This document shows, piece after piece, positions 54,487 through 63,771 of a stretch of DNA of 64,000 bases. The stretch comes from Anabaenopsis elenkinii CCIBt3563 (lineage in GTDB: Bacteria > Cyanobacteriota > Cyanobacteriia > Cyanobacteriales > Nostocaceae). How positions within the stretch are numbered: position 1 is the stretch's first letter; the number at the start of each line of letters is the position of its first letter. The DNA lies in assembly GCF_015245355.1 (NCBI RefSeq), contig NZ_CP063311.1:3553179-3617178 (forward strand), given 5' to 3'. Below the pieces are notes generated by a model. It worked only from the letters and a program-made list of their open reading frames with translations, was not told where the DNA came from and made no database searches. Both the position numbers and the translations under genes were made by a program.

Positions 54487-54854
54487 TCCACACCCACAAT
54501 CTTTACTGTAATTTCCTCAAACTTCCTGTAACTCACTTTTCAGGCTTCTGACGATTAACTTCCGATCAGTAGCGAACTGCTTGCAGCAGCGCTTCGCGAT
54601 CGCTCAAAAATAATCAACAAATCACGTTAAAATGCCCGAAACTCACATATGATATTTGGTTGATTCTGTCAATGCGTAAGTCCTAGTATTGACCCCTCAT
54701 CTTACAAATTAGTCCTAGTTTTAAAATATCAGATAGGATGTCTGTAGTGATTATTACTGTGTAGTTTGGCGAATTGAGAAAATCACAAAAGATTATTTAA
54801 CAGCGATCGCCTTTTACAACTCAAGTTTAGGTATGATGGGGATGAAGATATGGT
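54487..54854. other. Downstream region of WD40 gene 2 with a second IS end
   Basis: The first ~57 bases match the DNA after WD40 gene 1. Near 54,585-54,602 the segment GCAGCGCTTCGCGATCGC matches the right end region of the IS at 47,700-47,717, and GCGTAAGTCCT (54674-54684) is the IS terminal repeat in inverted orientation to the copy at 52924. No gene is seen. A HIP1 site lies near 54,803. Confidence 0.6.
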
Positions 54855-56804
54855 TTATTTTTTAACAGTGCGATAAGTTTGATGAGGGTCATTTGGTTTT
54901 TCAGGATTGGTATATTCCAGCGATCCCTCATCAATTAAAGGTTTTAAATGTTTATGTAGCAGGTATTTTCGCTCTCGGTTTAATAAAGAGGCTAATTCAT
55001 TAGAGGAGTAAGGTTGTATTTTACACAATTCAAGGATGATATGTTTAATTTCCTCCTGCTTGGTGCGACTACCAATCTTCTCTATTTTCTCTTGTAAAGA
55101 TGTTTTTTGTGTATCAGTGAATAATTCAAGTGTAAGTTGTTCTGGTGTCAATTGAGTACTGTCTTGATAAGGGGTTAAGGACTGTCTTGATAAGGTTTCC
55201 CCCTCTACTGTACTACTGTCTTGATAAGGGGTTGAGGACTGTCTTGATAAGGTTTCGCCCTCTACTGTACTACTGTCTTGATTAAAGTTATCTACCTGAG
55301 ATTGTTCTTTAGACTGAAACTCAGGGTTAAGGGTGTAATAAGTCGCTGAACTTTTTCCATGTGATTGAATTAAACCAATATCCCTCAATCTTTTTAAGTT
55401 TTGACTAGCCTTCAGGGTATCTACACCATTGATTAAACGAGAAACGGCATTATTAATTATTCCTTTTTCTCTCAAGACAACTAATATTTTCGCTTCTTCA
55501 TCAGTCAGATTATGGATTTTGAATTGTGATAACCATTGTAAGGCTTCTGTATCAAAAAGATTATGAGAAAAAAGAGTAAGATTAAATTTGTCTAAGTTAC
55601 GATTAGATTCAAAAGATGGTAGGCTCAAGTTAGCTTCTAGCATAGCTTCCAATATGACTCGAATCCCCGATCCTTTAGTTTCAGCAAATCCTGTTTCATG
55701 AAGCACTGCGGCGATCGCTTCATTACGAATCACAGAACCTGGTTCTCCTAAAGTTTCTCGGTCAAGAGTTTTCAAAGAGTAACCAGGATTGCGGATTTCC
55801 AAGCGGTTAGAATACTTAATAATCTGGATAGGACTACGTTGGCTATAGTCTCGGTGCATGACAGCATTAACTATTGCTTCTCTAATAACTTTACGGGGAA
55901 TGAGAGGAATTTCACTGCGTTGAATACTATCCTCAGCTAGTCCAAATCTTGTGGGTAAGTCATTGAGAACATTTGTTACCAGTCTAGGAATAGCTAAGAG
56001 TAATGGTTCACGGATTTCAAGAGTCTGATATCTATTCTGATAATCAGTAATCCATTCTGTACCTTCAATTAAAATATAATCTACACGATGCAGGGGACAA
56101 TAACGCCTCAGAGCGATCGCATTTCCAAACAAGATTAATCCCGCAATTGTTGGACAGTATTGATTTTGATGTTTAACGATGACATTAAGAGAATAAAGTA
56201 AATCTTGATCTAAATAGTTCAATTCAGGAGCATTAGGTTTAATTTTCCCTCGCGCTTGTCTATAAGCGTTAATAGCTTGAGGTTCTAAATCTTCTAGGGT
56301 TGCTTCTAAAATGGGAGTTGTATCGTAGCTAGAAAAACTATTTTCTTGATAAAGACGTTTGATATCTACATCAGTACAACGTTGGTCTGTGGAAGAAATA
56401 CGCCTATATGCTCCCTTTGGTAGACCTGTACTCACAATATATACAGGCTTTTCTGTGGGTTGAGCTTCAGGAATATATGCAATTAAGACAGTTTTGCCTT
56501 CTTTAGTAGCCAAGTGGATTTGGGGACGGATAATAATATTAAATTGTTGGGTGCAGTAGCTGGTTAAATCTCTCTGGATCTTATCAGGATCTTCCAATCC
56601 TTCGATTTCATACTGATTGCTATCACTATCTTCTGGTGCTTTGACTCCCAAAATCAAATATCCACCTCTTAACCCAGGTTCATTAGCAAATGCACTGATT
56701 GTAGTTAAGCAACTCTTACCAACTCCTGAGCCTTTTTTTGCTTCGATTTCTACACTTTCATCTTGAGTCGTGAGAAGTTCCCAGAGTTGATCAAAGGTAA
56801 GCAT
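54855..56804 (-). CDS. AlbA_2 (Schlafen-like) / HATPase regulator protein
   Basis: A 649-aa protein. The N-terminal AlbA_2 domain (SVEIEAKKGSGVGKSCLTTI, then SAFANEPGLRGGYLILGV) is followed by a middle part and the HATPase_c_4-type segment IPRKVIREAIVNAVMHRDYS with RLEIRNPGYS. A winged-helix region (RLINGVDTLKASQNLKRLRD) and a last helix domain complete it. Such proteins act as transcription regulators, and AlbA_2 proteins also occur in anti-phage systems. Residues near 520-560 contain a 19-residue repeat (DSSTVEGETLSRQSSTPYQ) in tandem. GGAGGAGA precedes ATG 56804. Confidence 0.82.
   Translation of the reverse strand: MLTFDQLWELLTTQDESVEIEAKKGSGVGKSCLTTISAFANEPGLRGGYLILGVKAPEDSDSNQYEIEGLEDPDKIQRDLTSYCTQQFNIIIRPQIHLATKEGKTVLIAYIPEAQPTEKPVYIVSTGLPKGAYRRISSTDQRCTDVDIKRLYQENSFSSYDTTPILEATLEDLEPQAINAYRQARGKIKPNAPELNYLDQDLLYSLNVIVKHQNQYCPTIAGLILFGNAIALRRYCPLHRVDYILIEGTEWITDYQNRYQTLEIREPLLLAIPRLVTNVLNDLPTRFGLAEDSIQRSEIPLIPRKVIREAIVNAVMHRDYSQRSPIQIIKYSNRLEIRNPGYSLKTLDRETLGEPGSVIRNEAIAAVLHETGFAETKGSGIRVILEAMLEANLSLPSFESNRNLDKFNLTLFSHNLFDTEALQWLSQFKIHNLTDEEAKILVVLREKGIINNAVSRLINGVDTLKASQNLKRLRDIGLIQSHGKSSATYYTLNPEFQSKEQSQVDNFNQDSSTVEGETLSRQSSTPYQDSSTVEGETLSRQSLTPYQDSTQLTPEQLTLELFTDTQKTSLQEKIEKIGSRTKQEEIKHIILELCKIQPYSSNELASLLNRERKYLLHKHLKPLIDEGSLEYTNPEKPNDPHQTYRTVKK
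55157..55286. repeat. 57-bp in-frame tandem repeat within the AlbA_2 gene
   Basis: The sequence starting TACTGTCTTGATAAGG at 55157 recurs at 55214 and, partly, at 55271, exactly 57 bases apart each time. The unit codes for 19 residues, so copy-number change keeps the frame and alters only the length of a polar linker. Confidence 0.85.
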
Positions 56805-57182
56805 TTTTATTTATCTCCTCCCTGGGGTTTGAGATTAAGGGCACAAACATCAGGGTCATTAACTCTGATTTAGGCTATCATGATTTGGTGAAGCAGGGTA
56901 TGGAATGACTTTTGTAATTGTTCATAAATCACCACAAGGGAATCAGCGCTCTACCTGGTTTTAGAAACGCTGAAGCTTTTTACCTATGAAATTATACCAA
57001 AAAAAGCCAATTGTCCTGTGCTGATGACAATAATATCATTTACTACCACAGGTAAATAATTGGGGAATGGGGAACGGGTAATATAAAGAAAGCAAGTTAG
57101 ACCAATGTTTGTAACTACTGGGTACAGTGGTTGATCAAGGACATTAGGTTAACCCAGTCAAATTATTTGGGAATTAACACAA
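56805..57182. other. Gene-free region between the AlbA_2 gene and tRNA-Arg
   Basis: About 380 bases without coding frame. Around 57,060-57,080 a short GGGGAATGGGGAACGGG run resembles a decayed heptamer repeat. The promoter of the AlbA_2 gene should lie at its left end. No other structure was found. Confidence 0.45.
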
Positions 57183-57255
57183 CGAGCGCGGAGGGATTTG
57201 AACCCCCGACCCACAGAACCGGAATCTGTTGCTCTATCCACTGAGCCACGCGCCC
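57183..57255 (-). tRNA. tRNA-Arg (anticodon CCG)
   Basis: Read on the minus strand from 57255, the sequence forms a complete cloverleaf. The acceptor stem is GGGCGCG/CGCGCTC with one G-T pair, the D-arm starts GGCTCAGTGGATAGAGC, the anticodon stem is ACAGA/TCTGT with loop TTCCGGT, and the T-arm is GGGGGTTCAAATCCCTC. The anticodon CCG reads CGG (arginine). The discriminator is G. CCA is not encoded. Confidence 0.95.
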
Positions 57256-57383
57256 TAATTTTCTCCCATTGTAGCACAGGTTAAAAAATAATTGGTAGGG
57301 TGGTAAACAGAATTAAAGAATACTCAGTAATCTACCCATGTACTGGAAAAATCAGGAACCCTCCCTTAGTGAGGGAGAAAAAT

Positions 57384-58697
57384 TTAAAACTGATTTTTCC
57401 AGCTGGCTAAATCAGCCAAAGAGCGATCGCGATAACGCCCATAACGCTCCGGCTTACTTTTAATTTTGATACCCAAATCCGGCAAAATCCCAAAATTAGG
57501 TGGGATTGGTTGAAAGTGCTTCGGTGATGCTGAACTAATAAATTCTAATAACGCCCCCATCATAGTAGTGGGTGGTGCTGCTAATAGTTCCTGACCCAAA
57601 GCCAACCGCGCAGCATTAGTTCCCGCTAACCAACCATCAGCAGCTGCTGCGGTATAACCTTCAGTACCAATCAACTGTCCCGCCGCGAATAAAGTAGGAC
57701 GCTGCTTAAATTGTAAGGTGGAGTGGATTAACTGGGGGGCATTAATAAAAGTATTCCGGTGCATGACTCCCAACCGTACAAATTCGGCATTTTCTAACCC
57801 AGGAATCAAGCGGAAAACTCGTTTTTGTTCACCCCAGCGCAGGTTAGTTTGAAAGCCTACCATGTTCCACAGTTGACCCGCTTTATCTTCCTGGCGTAGC
57901 TGTACCACGGCGTAGGGACGTTCCCCTGTGCGACTATCCGAGAGTCCCACGGGTTTGAGTGGACCATAGCGCATGGTGTCTTCTCCCCGTAGGGCTTGTT
58001 CTTCAATGGGTAAACAAGCTTCAAAAAACTTGGCTGTTTCCCGTTCAAAGTCTTTTAATTCCGTTTGTTCTGCTTGGCGCAGTTCTGACCAAAAATGCAG
58101 ATACTGCTGTTTATTCATGGGACAGTTGAGGTAAGCTGCTTCCCCTTTGTCATAGCGGGATGCCATAAAAGCGATATCATGATTTATGGACTCTCCCACA
58201 ATAATGGGGCTAGCAGCATCGAAAAAGCTGAGGTATTCCATCCCCGTGAACCGGTGTAAATCGGCGGCCAAGTCGGGACTGGTTAAGGGACCTGTAGCTA
58301 AAACTACGATTCCTTCGGGAATGGCTGTTACCTCACCCCGGCGAAATTCAATTAAGGGATGTTGACATAGGGTGGCGGTTAGGTCTTGGCTAAATTTCCC
58401 CCTATCTACCGCAAGGGCTCCCCCAGCAGGGACGGCGTGTTCATCGGCTTTGGAGATGACTATGGAATTGAGTTGACGTAGTTCGGCGTGTAGGAGTCCT
58501 GTGGCGCGATCGCTCGCCATAGCCCCAAAGGAATTACTACATACTAACTCTGCCACATCTTCGGTATGATGGGCTGGACTAAAGCGTTTTGGGCGCATTT
58601 CATGGAGTATTACCGGTACGCCTGCTTGGGCTATTTGCCAAGCTGCTTCTGTCCCAGCTAGTCCACCTCCAATTACTTGTATTGGTTGTTTATCCAT
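57384..58697 (-). CDS. trmFO: tRNA (uracil-54-C5)-methyltransferase TrmFO
   Basis: The folate- and FAD-dependent enzyme makes ribothymidine 54 in tRNA. The 437-aa protein has the FAD-binding start [50 protein letters not shown] with the catalytic cysteine region, [14 protein letters not shown] and [20 protein letters not shown]. Length and motifs are complete. Start ATG 58697 precedes the conserved segment directly. A tRNA gene lies downstream, but a functional link is only coincidental. Confidence 0.95.
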   Translation of the reverse strand: MDKQPIQVIGGGLAGTEAAWQIAQAGVPVILHEMRPKRFSPAHHTEDVAELVCSNSFGAMASDRATGLLHAELRQLNSIVISKADEHAVPAGGALAVDRGKFSQDLTATLCQHPLIEFRRGEVTAIPEGIVVLATGPLTSPDLAADLHRFTGMEYLSFFDAASPIIVGESINHDIAFMASRYDKGEAAYLNCPMNKQQYLHFWSELRQAEQTELKDFERETAKFFEACLPIEEQALRGEDTMRYGPLKPVGLSDSRTGERPYAVVQLRQEDKAGQLWNMVGFQTNLRWGEQKRVFRLIPGLENAEFVRLGVMHRNTFINAPQLIHSTLQFKQRPTLFAAGQLIGTEGYTAAAADGWLAGTNAARLALGQELLAAPPTTMMGALLEFISSASPKHFQPIPPNFGILPDLGIKIKSKPERYGRYRDRSLADLASWKNQF

Positions 58698-58826
58698 ATT
58701 TATAGGTTGAGGTTAGCCAATTTCCAATTGGTGGTATATATCAATTTTGAAATATTTGATGTCATACTAAGTTTCTATACTAAAAGTAAAGTTTGATCAT
58801 TCCCAAATTTTCCGGAGTAAATACTG

Positions 58827-59009
58827 ATGAACAGGTCAAAAATAGTTGCAGTTATTACAGGTGCTATTTCCCTGGTGTTGGCGATCGCCTACCTCATTTT
58901 AGTGCAATTGCTAGACTACAGGGATATGAAACCCGCTCCGGTAAGTGAATTAACATCACAGCAAATTATAGTAGCCCTAGCTCTTAATTATCCGGAACAC
59001 CTCTTGTAG
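58827..59009 (+). CDS. Small single-span membrane protein
   Basis: A 60-residue protein with a membrane helix (VAVITGAISLVLAIAYLILV, residues 7-26) and a polar C-terminal part (DYRDMKPAPVSELTSQQIIV). It has protein-like composition, and ATG 58827 follows a GGAG (58813-58816). I recall similar short cyanobacterial proteins without known function. It is a short gene, so the call is moderately certain. Confidence 0.7.
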   Translation: MNRSKIVAVITGAISLVLAIAYLILVQLLDYRDMKPAPVSELTSQQIIVALALNYPEHLL

Positions 59010-59126
59010 AAATATTATTTTCTCATGGTGCTAGAGAACCGAGTATTTTTGTCTCTACTGTTCTCCAGTTGAATGGAGCACATTAGTTAATGATTCATCA
59101 AACTTAATTTATAAGGGGGTCAACTG

Positions 59127-59393
59127 ATGGCAGAGCCTAATCAGAACGATAAAAAGAATTTTATTTACCCTCGTAGCCCATACTATGGTCAATTTGAGCC
59201 AAAAAATTTAATATTTAACGCCAATCTGCAAGAATTTGCTCAAAGAGTCGGCTACATCTCCAATTTAGAGACATCTGGGAAACTGACACCCGAACAAGCT
59301 TATAAACAAATTAAAGCTCTTTGGAAACAGTTGAAACGTAGCAAAAAAGAACTCAAGATTAGTAACAAGCTAGAACCCCCGAGTATACCCTGA
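59127..59393 (+). CDS. Small conserved cyanobacterial protein (unknown function)
   Basis: An 88-residue soluble protein: NFIYPRSPYYGQFEPKNLIF, then NANLQEFAQRVGYISNLETS and GKLTPEQAYKQIKALWKQLK with a lysine-rich tail. The compact conserved look suggests a real gene, and GGGGG lies about ten bases before ATG 59127. I believe it belongs to a cyanobacterial domain of unknown function. It is convergent with the next gene, one base between stops. Confidence 0.75.
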   Translation: MAEPNQNDKKNFIYPRSPYYGQFEPKNLIFNANLQEFAQRVGYISNLETSGKLTPEQAYKQIKALWKQLKRSKKELKISNKLEPPSIP

Positions 59394-59394
59394 A

Positions 59395-59604
59395 TTATTG
59401 AACCCCCGGGCTAAGTGCCTGAAACTCATCCCGGGTGAGTGACACCACCATATTTTCTGATGCAATTTGGATAATCCAACGGGTGTGGGCTTGAGTGTCA
59501 TAACTTGACTCCATGCCACAAACCACGCCAACTTTACCCATTACGTAAGCTGGACTGAGGATTAAAACCTGATCCCCGACTTTAAGGCTGTGTGAAGTAT
59601 ACAA
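59395..59604 (-). CDS. Small KOW/SH3-like protein of unknown function
   Basis: A 69-residue protein. HSLKVGDQVLILSPAYVMGK, then VGVVCGMESS and RWIIQIASENMVVSL, resembles a small beta-barrel (KOW/SH3-like) as found in several short cyanobacterial proteins. The final helix is TRDEFQALSPG. No partner is evident. Its ATG 59604 has GGAG about ten bases upstream (minus strand). Confidence 0.7.
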   Translation of the reverse strand: MYTSHSLKVGDQVLILSPAYVMGKVGVVCGMESSYDTQAHTRWIIQIASENMVVSLTRDEFQALSPGVQ

Positions 59605-59862
59605 TATTGCTCCTATAAATTCTGCACTTCAGGATTAAATTCTACAAGTAAAAGCCGAAAAATATTTAAGTTTAACTAAAATTTGTGGAGTTGATAACCT
59701 TTTCTTAACTAATTTTAGCGCAAATAATGCGTTATCTCTGTCCACCATAGCCAACAAACCCCCCTCAACCACAGTCAGGTTTTTGACCTCCATAGCTGAT
59801 GATTGGCTGCTGGGTTGCCATTTTTCGGTAGGATAGCTCCCATATCCTCAACTAGTAATCCT

Positions 59863-60936
59863 ATGGCAAGTTCCCCAATCCCGACTCAAGAATCCCCTGC
59901 TAACTGGCATCTGCTGCTACAACAATTAATGGACACTGAATCATTGTCACGCACTCAAGCTGCTGAGTTGATGCAAGGGTGGTTAACTGAAGCTGTCCCC
60001 CCCGAATTATCAGGGGCAATTTTAACGGCGCTGAACTTTAAAGGTATTTCCGCCGAAGAGTTGACTGGTATGGCTCAAGTGTTACAGTCTCAATCAAAAC
60101 AGGGTAATAACAGAGAATCTACTCAAGGGATGATAAACCTCATAGATACCTGTGGTACTGGCGGCGACGGTTCATCAACCTTTAATATTTCTACAGCAGT
60201 GGCTTTTGTAGCTGCTGCCTATGGTGTACCCGTTGCTAAACATGGCAATCGCTCCGCCTCCAGTCTGACTGGTAGTGCGGATGTGTTGGAAGCATTGGGG
60301 GTAAATCTGAGTGCTCCTAGTGAAAAGGTGCAGGGGGCAGTAAAAGAGGTGGGAATCACTTTCTTGTTTGCCCCTGGGTGGCATCCAGCCCTCAAAGCCG
60401 TTGCTGGTTTACGACGGACTCTCAAAGTCAGAACCGTATTTAATTTACTCGGGCCATTAGTCAATCCCTTATATCCCACGGGGCAAGTAGTGGGGCTATT
60501 TACTCCCAAGCTTTTAATAACTGTTGCCCAAGCATTACATAACTTAGGTAAACAAAAAGCAATTGTCCTGTATGGGAGAGAAAAACTGGATGAGGCTGGC
60601 TTAGGAGATATAACGGACTTGGCGGTTTTATCTGAAGGTAAAGTTCAATTAACTACTCTCAATCCCCAAGAAGTAAATGTAACTGCGGCGGGTCTGAGTG
60701 ATCTGCGGGGTGGGGATGTGCAAGAAAATGCAGTGATTTTGAAAGCAGTATTACAAGGTAAGGGAACTGTGGCTCAACAGGACGCTGTGGCATTAAATGC
60801 TTCCCTAGCCCTGCAAGTGGCGGGTGTAATTCCTTGGTTAGACCATGCCCAAGGAGTGAATGTGTCTAGAGAAATTCTTAAGAGTGGTGCTGCTTGGCAA
60901 AAATTAGAACAGCTAGTTGAGTTTCTACAGGATTAA
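59863..60936 (+). CDS. trpD: Anthranilate phosphoribosyltransferase
   Basis: TrpD transfers the phosphoribosyl group of PRPP to anthranilate in tryptophan synthesis. The 357-aa protein has [17 protein letters not shown] (PRPP loop, GTGGD), [40 protein letters not shown] and [10 protein letters not shown], all signature motifs. The frame is open from 59803, but ATG 59863 (MASSPIPTQ) gives the family N-terminus. There is no other trp gene nearby, as is common in cyanobacteria. Confidence 0.95.
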   Translation: MASSPIPTQESPANWHLLLQQLMDTESLSRTQAAELMQGWLTEAVPPELSGAILTALNFKGISAEELTGMAQVLQSQSKQGNNRESTQGMINLIDTCGTGGDGSSTFNISTAVAFVAAAYGVPVAKHGNRSASSLTGSADVLEALGVNLSAPSEKVQGAVKEVGITFLFAPGWHPALKAVAGLRRTLKVRTVFNLLGPLVNPLYPTGQVVGLFTPKLLITVAQALHNLGKQKAIVLYGREKLDEAGLGDITDLAVLSEGKVQLTTLNPQEVNVTAAGLSDLRGGDVQENAVILKAVLQGKGTVAQQDAVALNASLALQVAGVIPWLDHAQGVNVSREILKSGAAWQKLEQLVEFLQD

Positions 60937-61277
60937 CTTTTGAGCCTGATTAGTGACTTAAATAATTGCTTTTCTACCCATACCTTCTTTGATGGGGGTA
61001 ATAAATACTGCTGTTTGGGGGGCGATAAATGCTAATTTTGGCTACAAGGGTATTGGGGTTGGCGGTTGGGACATGAGATAATTAATATTTGCAGTAGTAG
61101 CTGCACTAGGGACAAAATACTGCTTACTATTAACAAATGTCCACAGAGGATCACTGTTCCACTATCCCCAAAGTCAAGCTTTGACGCTGTGGCTGTGGAT
61201 CAAAGAATTACCAGGTGAGAAACCTGGGTTACGCCTTTATGGCGTGAAACTTACATTATTTTTTGTCTTAATCACCT
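60937..61277. other. Region between trpD and carA with possible gene debris
   Basis: About 340 bases. On the minus strand a stretch near 60,970-61,130 has protein-like character (KQYFVPSAATTANINYLMSQ and AVFITPIKEGMGRKAII) interrupted by a stop, so it may be a decayed small gene. CCAGGT/ACCTGG forms a 6-bp hairpin near 61,211-61,227 before carA. I find no intact gene. Confidence 0.4.
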
Positions 61278-62423
61278 ATGCCCCTGTCTGACACAATACC
61301 TGCTCTACTTGTCTTAGCCGATGGAACTACTTATCGCGGTTGGTCTTTTGGTGCAACGGGAACCAAAATCGGGGAAGTGGTATTTAACACCGGTATGACT
61401 GGATATCAAGAAGTCCTGACCGACCCCAGTTACTGCGGTCAAATAGTCATTTTTACCTATCCTGAGTTAGGAAATACTGGGATCAATATGGAAGATGAGG
61501 AATCGGACCGTCCTCTGTGTGCTGGGGCGATCGCCCGCAATATTTGTCATCGCCCCAGCAACTGGCGGTCAACCCAATCCTTACCCGATTACCTCACTCA
61601 CCATCAAATACCTGGTATCTACGGTATTGATACTCGTGCCCTCACTCGCAAAATTCGCACAGTAGGAGCTATGAATGGTGGTATTTCTACATCTCTGGAT
61701 GAAGTGGAATTGTTAGAGCAGGTACTAGCAGCACCTAGCATGGCTGGTTTAAATTTGGCGCGTCAAGTTACTACCCCCAAAGTATATGAATGGACAGACA
61801 AGACAATTCCCGCTTGGGAGTTCAATTCAGAATATGTAGTCAATAACACAGAACCTTTGACTGTTGTTGCCCTGGACTTTGGTATAAAACGTAATATTTT
61901 GCGTCGCCTAGCAAGTTACGGTTGCCGAGTAATAGTTGTTCCTTTAGATACACCAGTGGAGGAAATCCTCAAATACAACCCAGATGGCATATTTCTTTCC
62001 AATGGTCCTGGTGACCCAGCGGCGGTCACACAAGGGATTACAACCGCCAAGGCATTGCTGGAAAGTCAAAAACCGATATTTGGCATTTGTATGGGACACC
62101 AGATTATAGGTCATGCTCTGGGGGCAGAAACTTATAAACTCAAATTTGGTCATCGTGGTTTAAATCAGCCCGCCGGACTACAGCAGAAGATAGAAATTAC
62201 CAGCCAAAACCACAGTTTTGCTATTGACCCCGATTCATTACCCGCCGGAGTTGTGGAAGTCAGCCACCTAAATCTCAATGATGGCACTGTTGCCGGCTTA
62301 CGTCATCAGTCTCTGCCTATATTCTCCGTTCAGTATCACCCAGAGGCTAGTCCTGGACCTCATGATGGTGACTACCTATTTCAGGAATTTGTCCAAGCTA
62401 TGCAAAAGAGCAAGTTCATCTAG
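61278..62423 (+). CDS. carA: Carbamoyl-phosphate synthase small (glutaminase) subunit
   Basis: CarA hydrolyses glutamine and feeds ammonia to CarB for arginine and pyrimidine synthesis. The 381-aa protein has the N-terminal domain [20 protein letters not shown] and [20 protein letters not shown], then a class-I glutamine amidotransferase domain: [31 protein letters not shown] with the nucleophile cysteine, and the H-x-E dyad in [11 protein letters not shown]. It is complete. The large subunit carB is not adjacent. Hairpins follow downstream. Confidence 0.96.
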   Translation: MPLSDTIPALLVLADGTTYRGWSFGATGTKIGEVVFNTGMTGYQEVLTDPSYCGQIVIFTYPELGNTGINMEDEESDRPLCAGAIARNICHRPSNWRSTQSLPDYLTHHQIPGIYGIDTRALTRKIRTVGAMNGGISTSLDEVELLEQVLAAPSMAGLNLARQVTTPKVYEWTDKTIPAWEFNSEYVVNNTEPLTVVALDFGIKRNILRRLASYGCRVIVVPLDTPVEEILKYNPDGIFLSNGPGDPAAVTQGITTAKALLESQKPIFGICMGHQIIGHALGAETYKLKFGHRGLNQPAGLQQKIEITSQNHSFAIDPDSLPAGVVEVSHLNLNDGTVAGLRHQSLPIFSVQYHPEASPGPHDGDYLFQEFVQAMQKSKFI

Positions 62424-62488
62424 AACAAGTGAGGTAAAGTAAGAAGTGAGATGGGGTATAAGGGGTTAACCACTCTCACCAAACTTTT

Positions 62489-62512
62489 GCTTAATTTTGC
62501 CCAAAATTAAGC
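62489..62512 (+). terminator. Perfect 11-bp hairpin downstream of carA
   Basis: GCTTAATTTTG and CAAAATTAAGC form a perfect inverted repeat with a two-base centre (a practical loop of about four), 65 bases after the carA stop. The stem is AT-rich and no T-run follows, so it may be a terminator or a stabilising structure. Confidence 0.5.
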
Positions 62513-62567
62513 AATAAACCCTGGACAAGGGGTATTAATGACTTGAAAATCTCAGACAATAACCCCG

Positions 62568-62683
62568 CCTAAAACTCTCAAAATTTCCGGGTCTGGGTAG
62601 CTAAGTCCAATCCTAAAGCCTGTGGATTAACTAACTCCCTTCGCCCTCAAAGTGAAGCAGGAAGGTAATTGAGGAGTTTTAGG
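62568..62683 (+). ncRNA. Structured noncoding segment A (shares a core with 44221-44360)
   Basis: CCTAAAACTC (62568-62577) and GAGTTTTAGG (62674-62683) form a perfect 10-bp closing stem. Inside lie CCAATCCTAAAGCCTGTGGA (62607-62626), matching segment B in 18 of 20 positions, and the hairpin CTTC/GAAG around GCCCTCAAAGT followed by AGGAAGGTAA. The arrangement of closing stem, conserved block and hairpin is common to both segments. It sits about 125 bases upstream of the STAS gene and may be its leader or a separate RNA. Confidence 0.5.
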
Positions 62684-62769
62684 TGAGTTCTGTGGAAGTT
62701 TAGTAGAGCGGAATCACCAGAGAAGTTATTAATGGAGTATCTACCCATCCCCTTAGTTTCCCTATCTGG

Positions 62770-62789
62770 GCAAGTTGTGGACAACTTGC
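62770..62789 (+). promoter_or_regulatory. 9-bp hairpin in the leader of the STAS gene
   Basis: GCAAGTTGT and ACAACTTGC flank a two-base centre 17 bases before the upstream start candidate of the STAS gene. It could be an operator or influence translation. No further evidence is visible. Confidence 0.35.
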
Positions 62790-62806
62790 GCTAAAACCAT
62801 CTATAC

Positions 62807-63202
62807 TTGAGCGTTCACTTTAACCATGAGGAGGGAATTATTGCTGAACCACTTAATCTAACCGTGAGCCTGAGAGGTACTCGCGAAGTCCGGGATAACT
62901 GTCAGCTATTCCGCCTCACAGGTTTATTAGACGCATTTTCTGAGCCGACGTTTCGCAAGGTACTAAGCAATAAAATTGATGATGGTCCAAAGCACATTAT
63001 TCTGGATCTCTCACAAATTGACTTTGTTGATAGCTCGGGTTTGGGCGCTCTGGTGCAACTAGCTAAACAAGCTCAAACCGCCGGCGGTACTTTGCAGATT
63101 GTGACAAATGCCCGAGTAACTCAAACGGTCAAGCTGGTGCGCTTAGAAAAGTTTCTAGCCCTGCAAACTTCAGTTGATGCGGCTTTAGGAAACATCAAGT
63201 AA
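62807..63202 (+). CDS. STAS-domain anti-sigma factor antagonist
   Basis: A protein of up to 131 aa with the STAS fold of anti-sigma antagonists: FRLTGLLDAFSEPTFRKVL, then HIILDLSQIDFVDSSGLGAL with the phosphorylatable serine in DSSGLG. It should bind an anti-sigma factor or a kinase of the SpoIIAB/RsbW type. The start is unclear. TTG 62807 is the most upstream. The only strong ribosome-binding site (GAGGAGGG at 62828-62835) stands directly before in-frame ATT codons 62837 and 62840, and starting there would give a protein matching family length. No ATG is in frame. Confidence 0.88.
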   Translation: MSVHFNHEEGIIAEPLNLTVSLRGTREVRDNCQLFRLTGLLDAFSEPTFRKVLSNKIDDGPKHIILDLSQIDFVDSSGLGALVQLAKQAQTAGGTLQIVTNARVTQTVKLVRLEKFLALQTSVDAALGNIK

Positions 63203-63771
63203 TCTTGTTGATCGCTTCATATGGGCTGAGGAAATGCCGATAGGGGAGCGTGGCGTCAGCCATTTTGGTCGATTTGAGGCGGAGTAAACCAAAAAATCAC
63301 AAGGTAGAAAAGCGTCTGTTGATGAAACTCCCAGCCTACACTTACCTCAAGATAAGTGGGGGTGATTTATCGATAGGGTAGCATGGCGCCAGCCATAGCC
63401 GAAAAAGAACCTCTCTCCTGGCGAGAGAGGTTTAACAATTAGTGGCTGGTGGAAGCTGATCAGGGGTAGTCTTCTGAGAGAATGTTTTAAAAATGATGAT
63501 TAATGTCTCAAATATTGTTTTACTGCACCCTCACCTTTCCCTTGTGAAGGGAATTGGACTTGATTTTGTTGCTTCGGTGTGTTCGGTGTGTTCCCTAAAA
63601 AGTTATAAAACAACCTCTGACTTGGAGATGGCTAAAATAGCCCAACAGTTTGATAAAATACTTTAATGTCCCAAAATCAAGTATTAATCAAAAAGGTTAC
63701 AATTATTTGGTAGTCTTTGACAGTCTGTTGGATGGCTGGAGAAATCACTAATCTATGAAAGCTCTGTGAAG
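63203..63771. other. Gene-free region between the STAS gene and mrnC
   Basis: About 570 bases. Two related short segments, GGGGAGCGTGGCGTCAGCCA (from 63244) and GGGTAGCATGGCGCCAGCCA (from 63376), are dispersed-repeat-like. A perfect 10-bp hairpin lies at 63408-63432. There is no coding frame. The mrnC promoter should be at the right end. Confidence 0.5.
63408..63432. terminator. Strong hairpin between the STAS gene and mrnC
   Basis: AACCTCTCTC and GAGAGAGGTT form a perfect 10-bp stem with the five-base loop CTGGC. It is about 200 bases after the STAS stop, with no strong T-run. It may be a terminator or a dispersed palindrome. Confidence 0.5.

Noticed and set aside
61009..61140. Possible small gene on the minus strand between trpD and carA
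   Set aside because: The frame contains a stop in the middle and has no start or ribosome-binding site; I list it only as debris.
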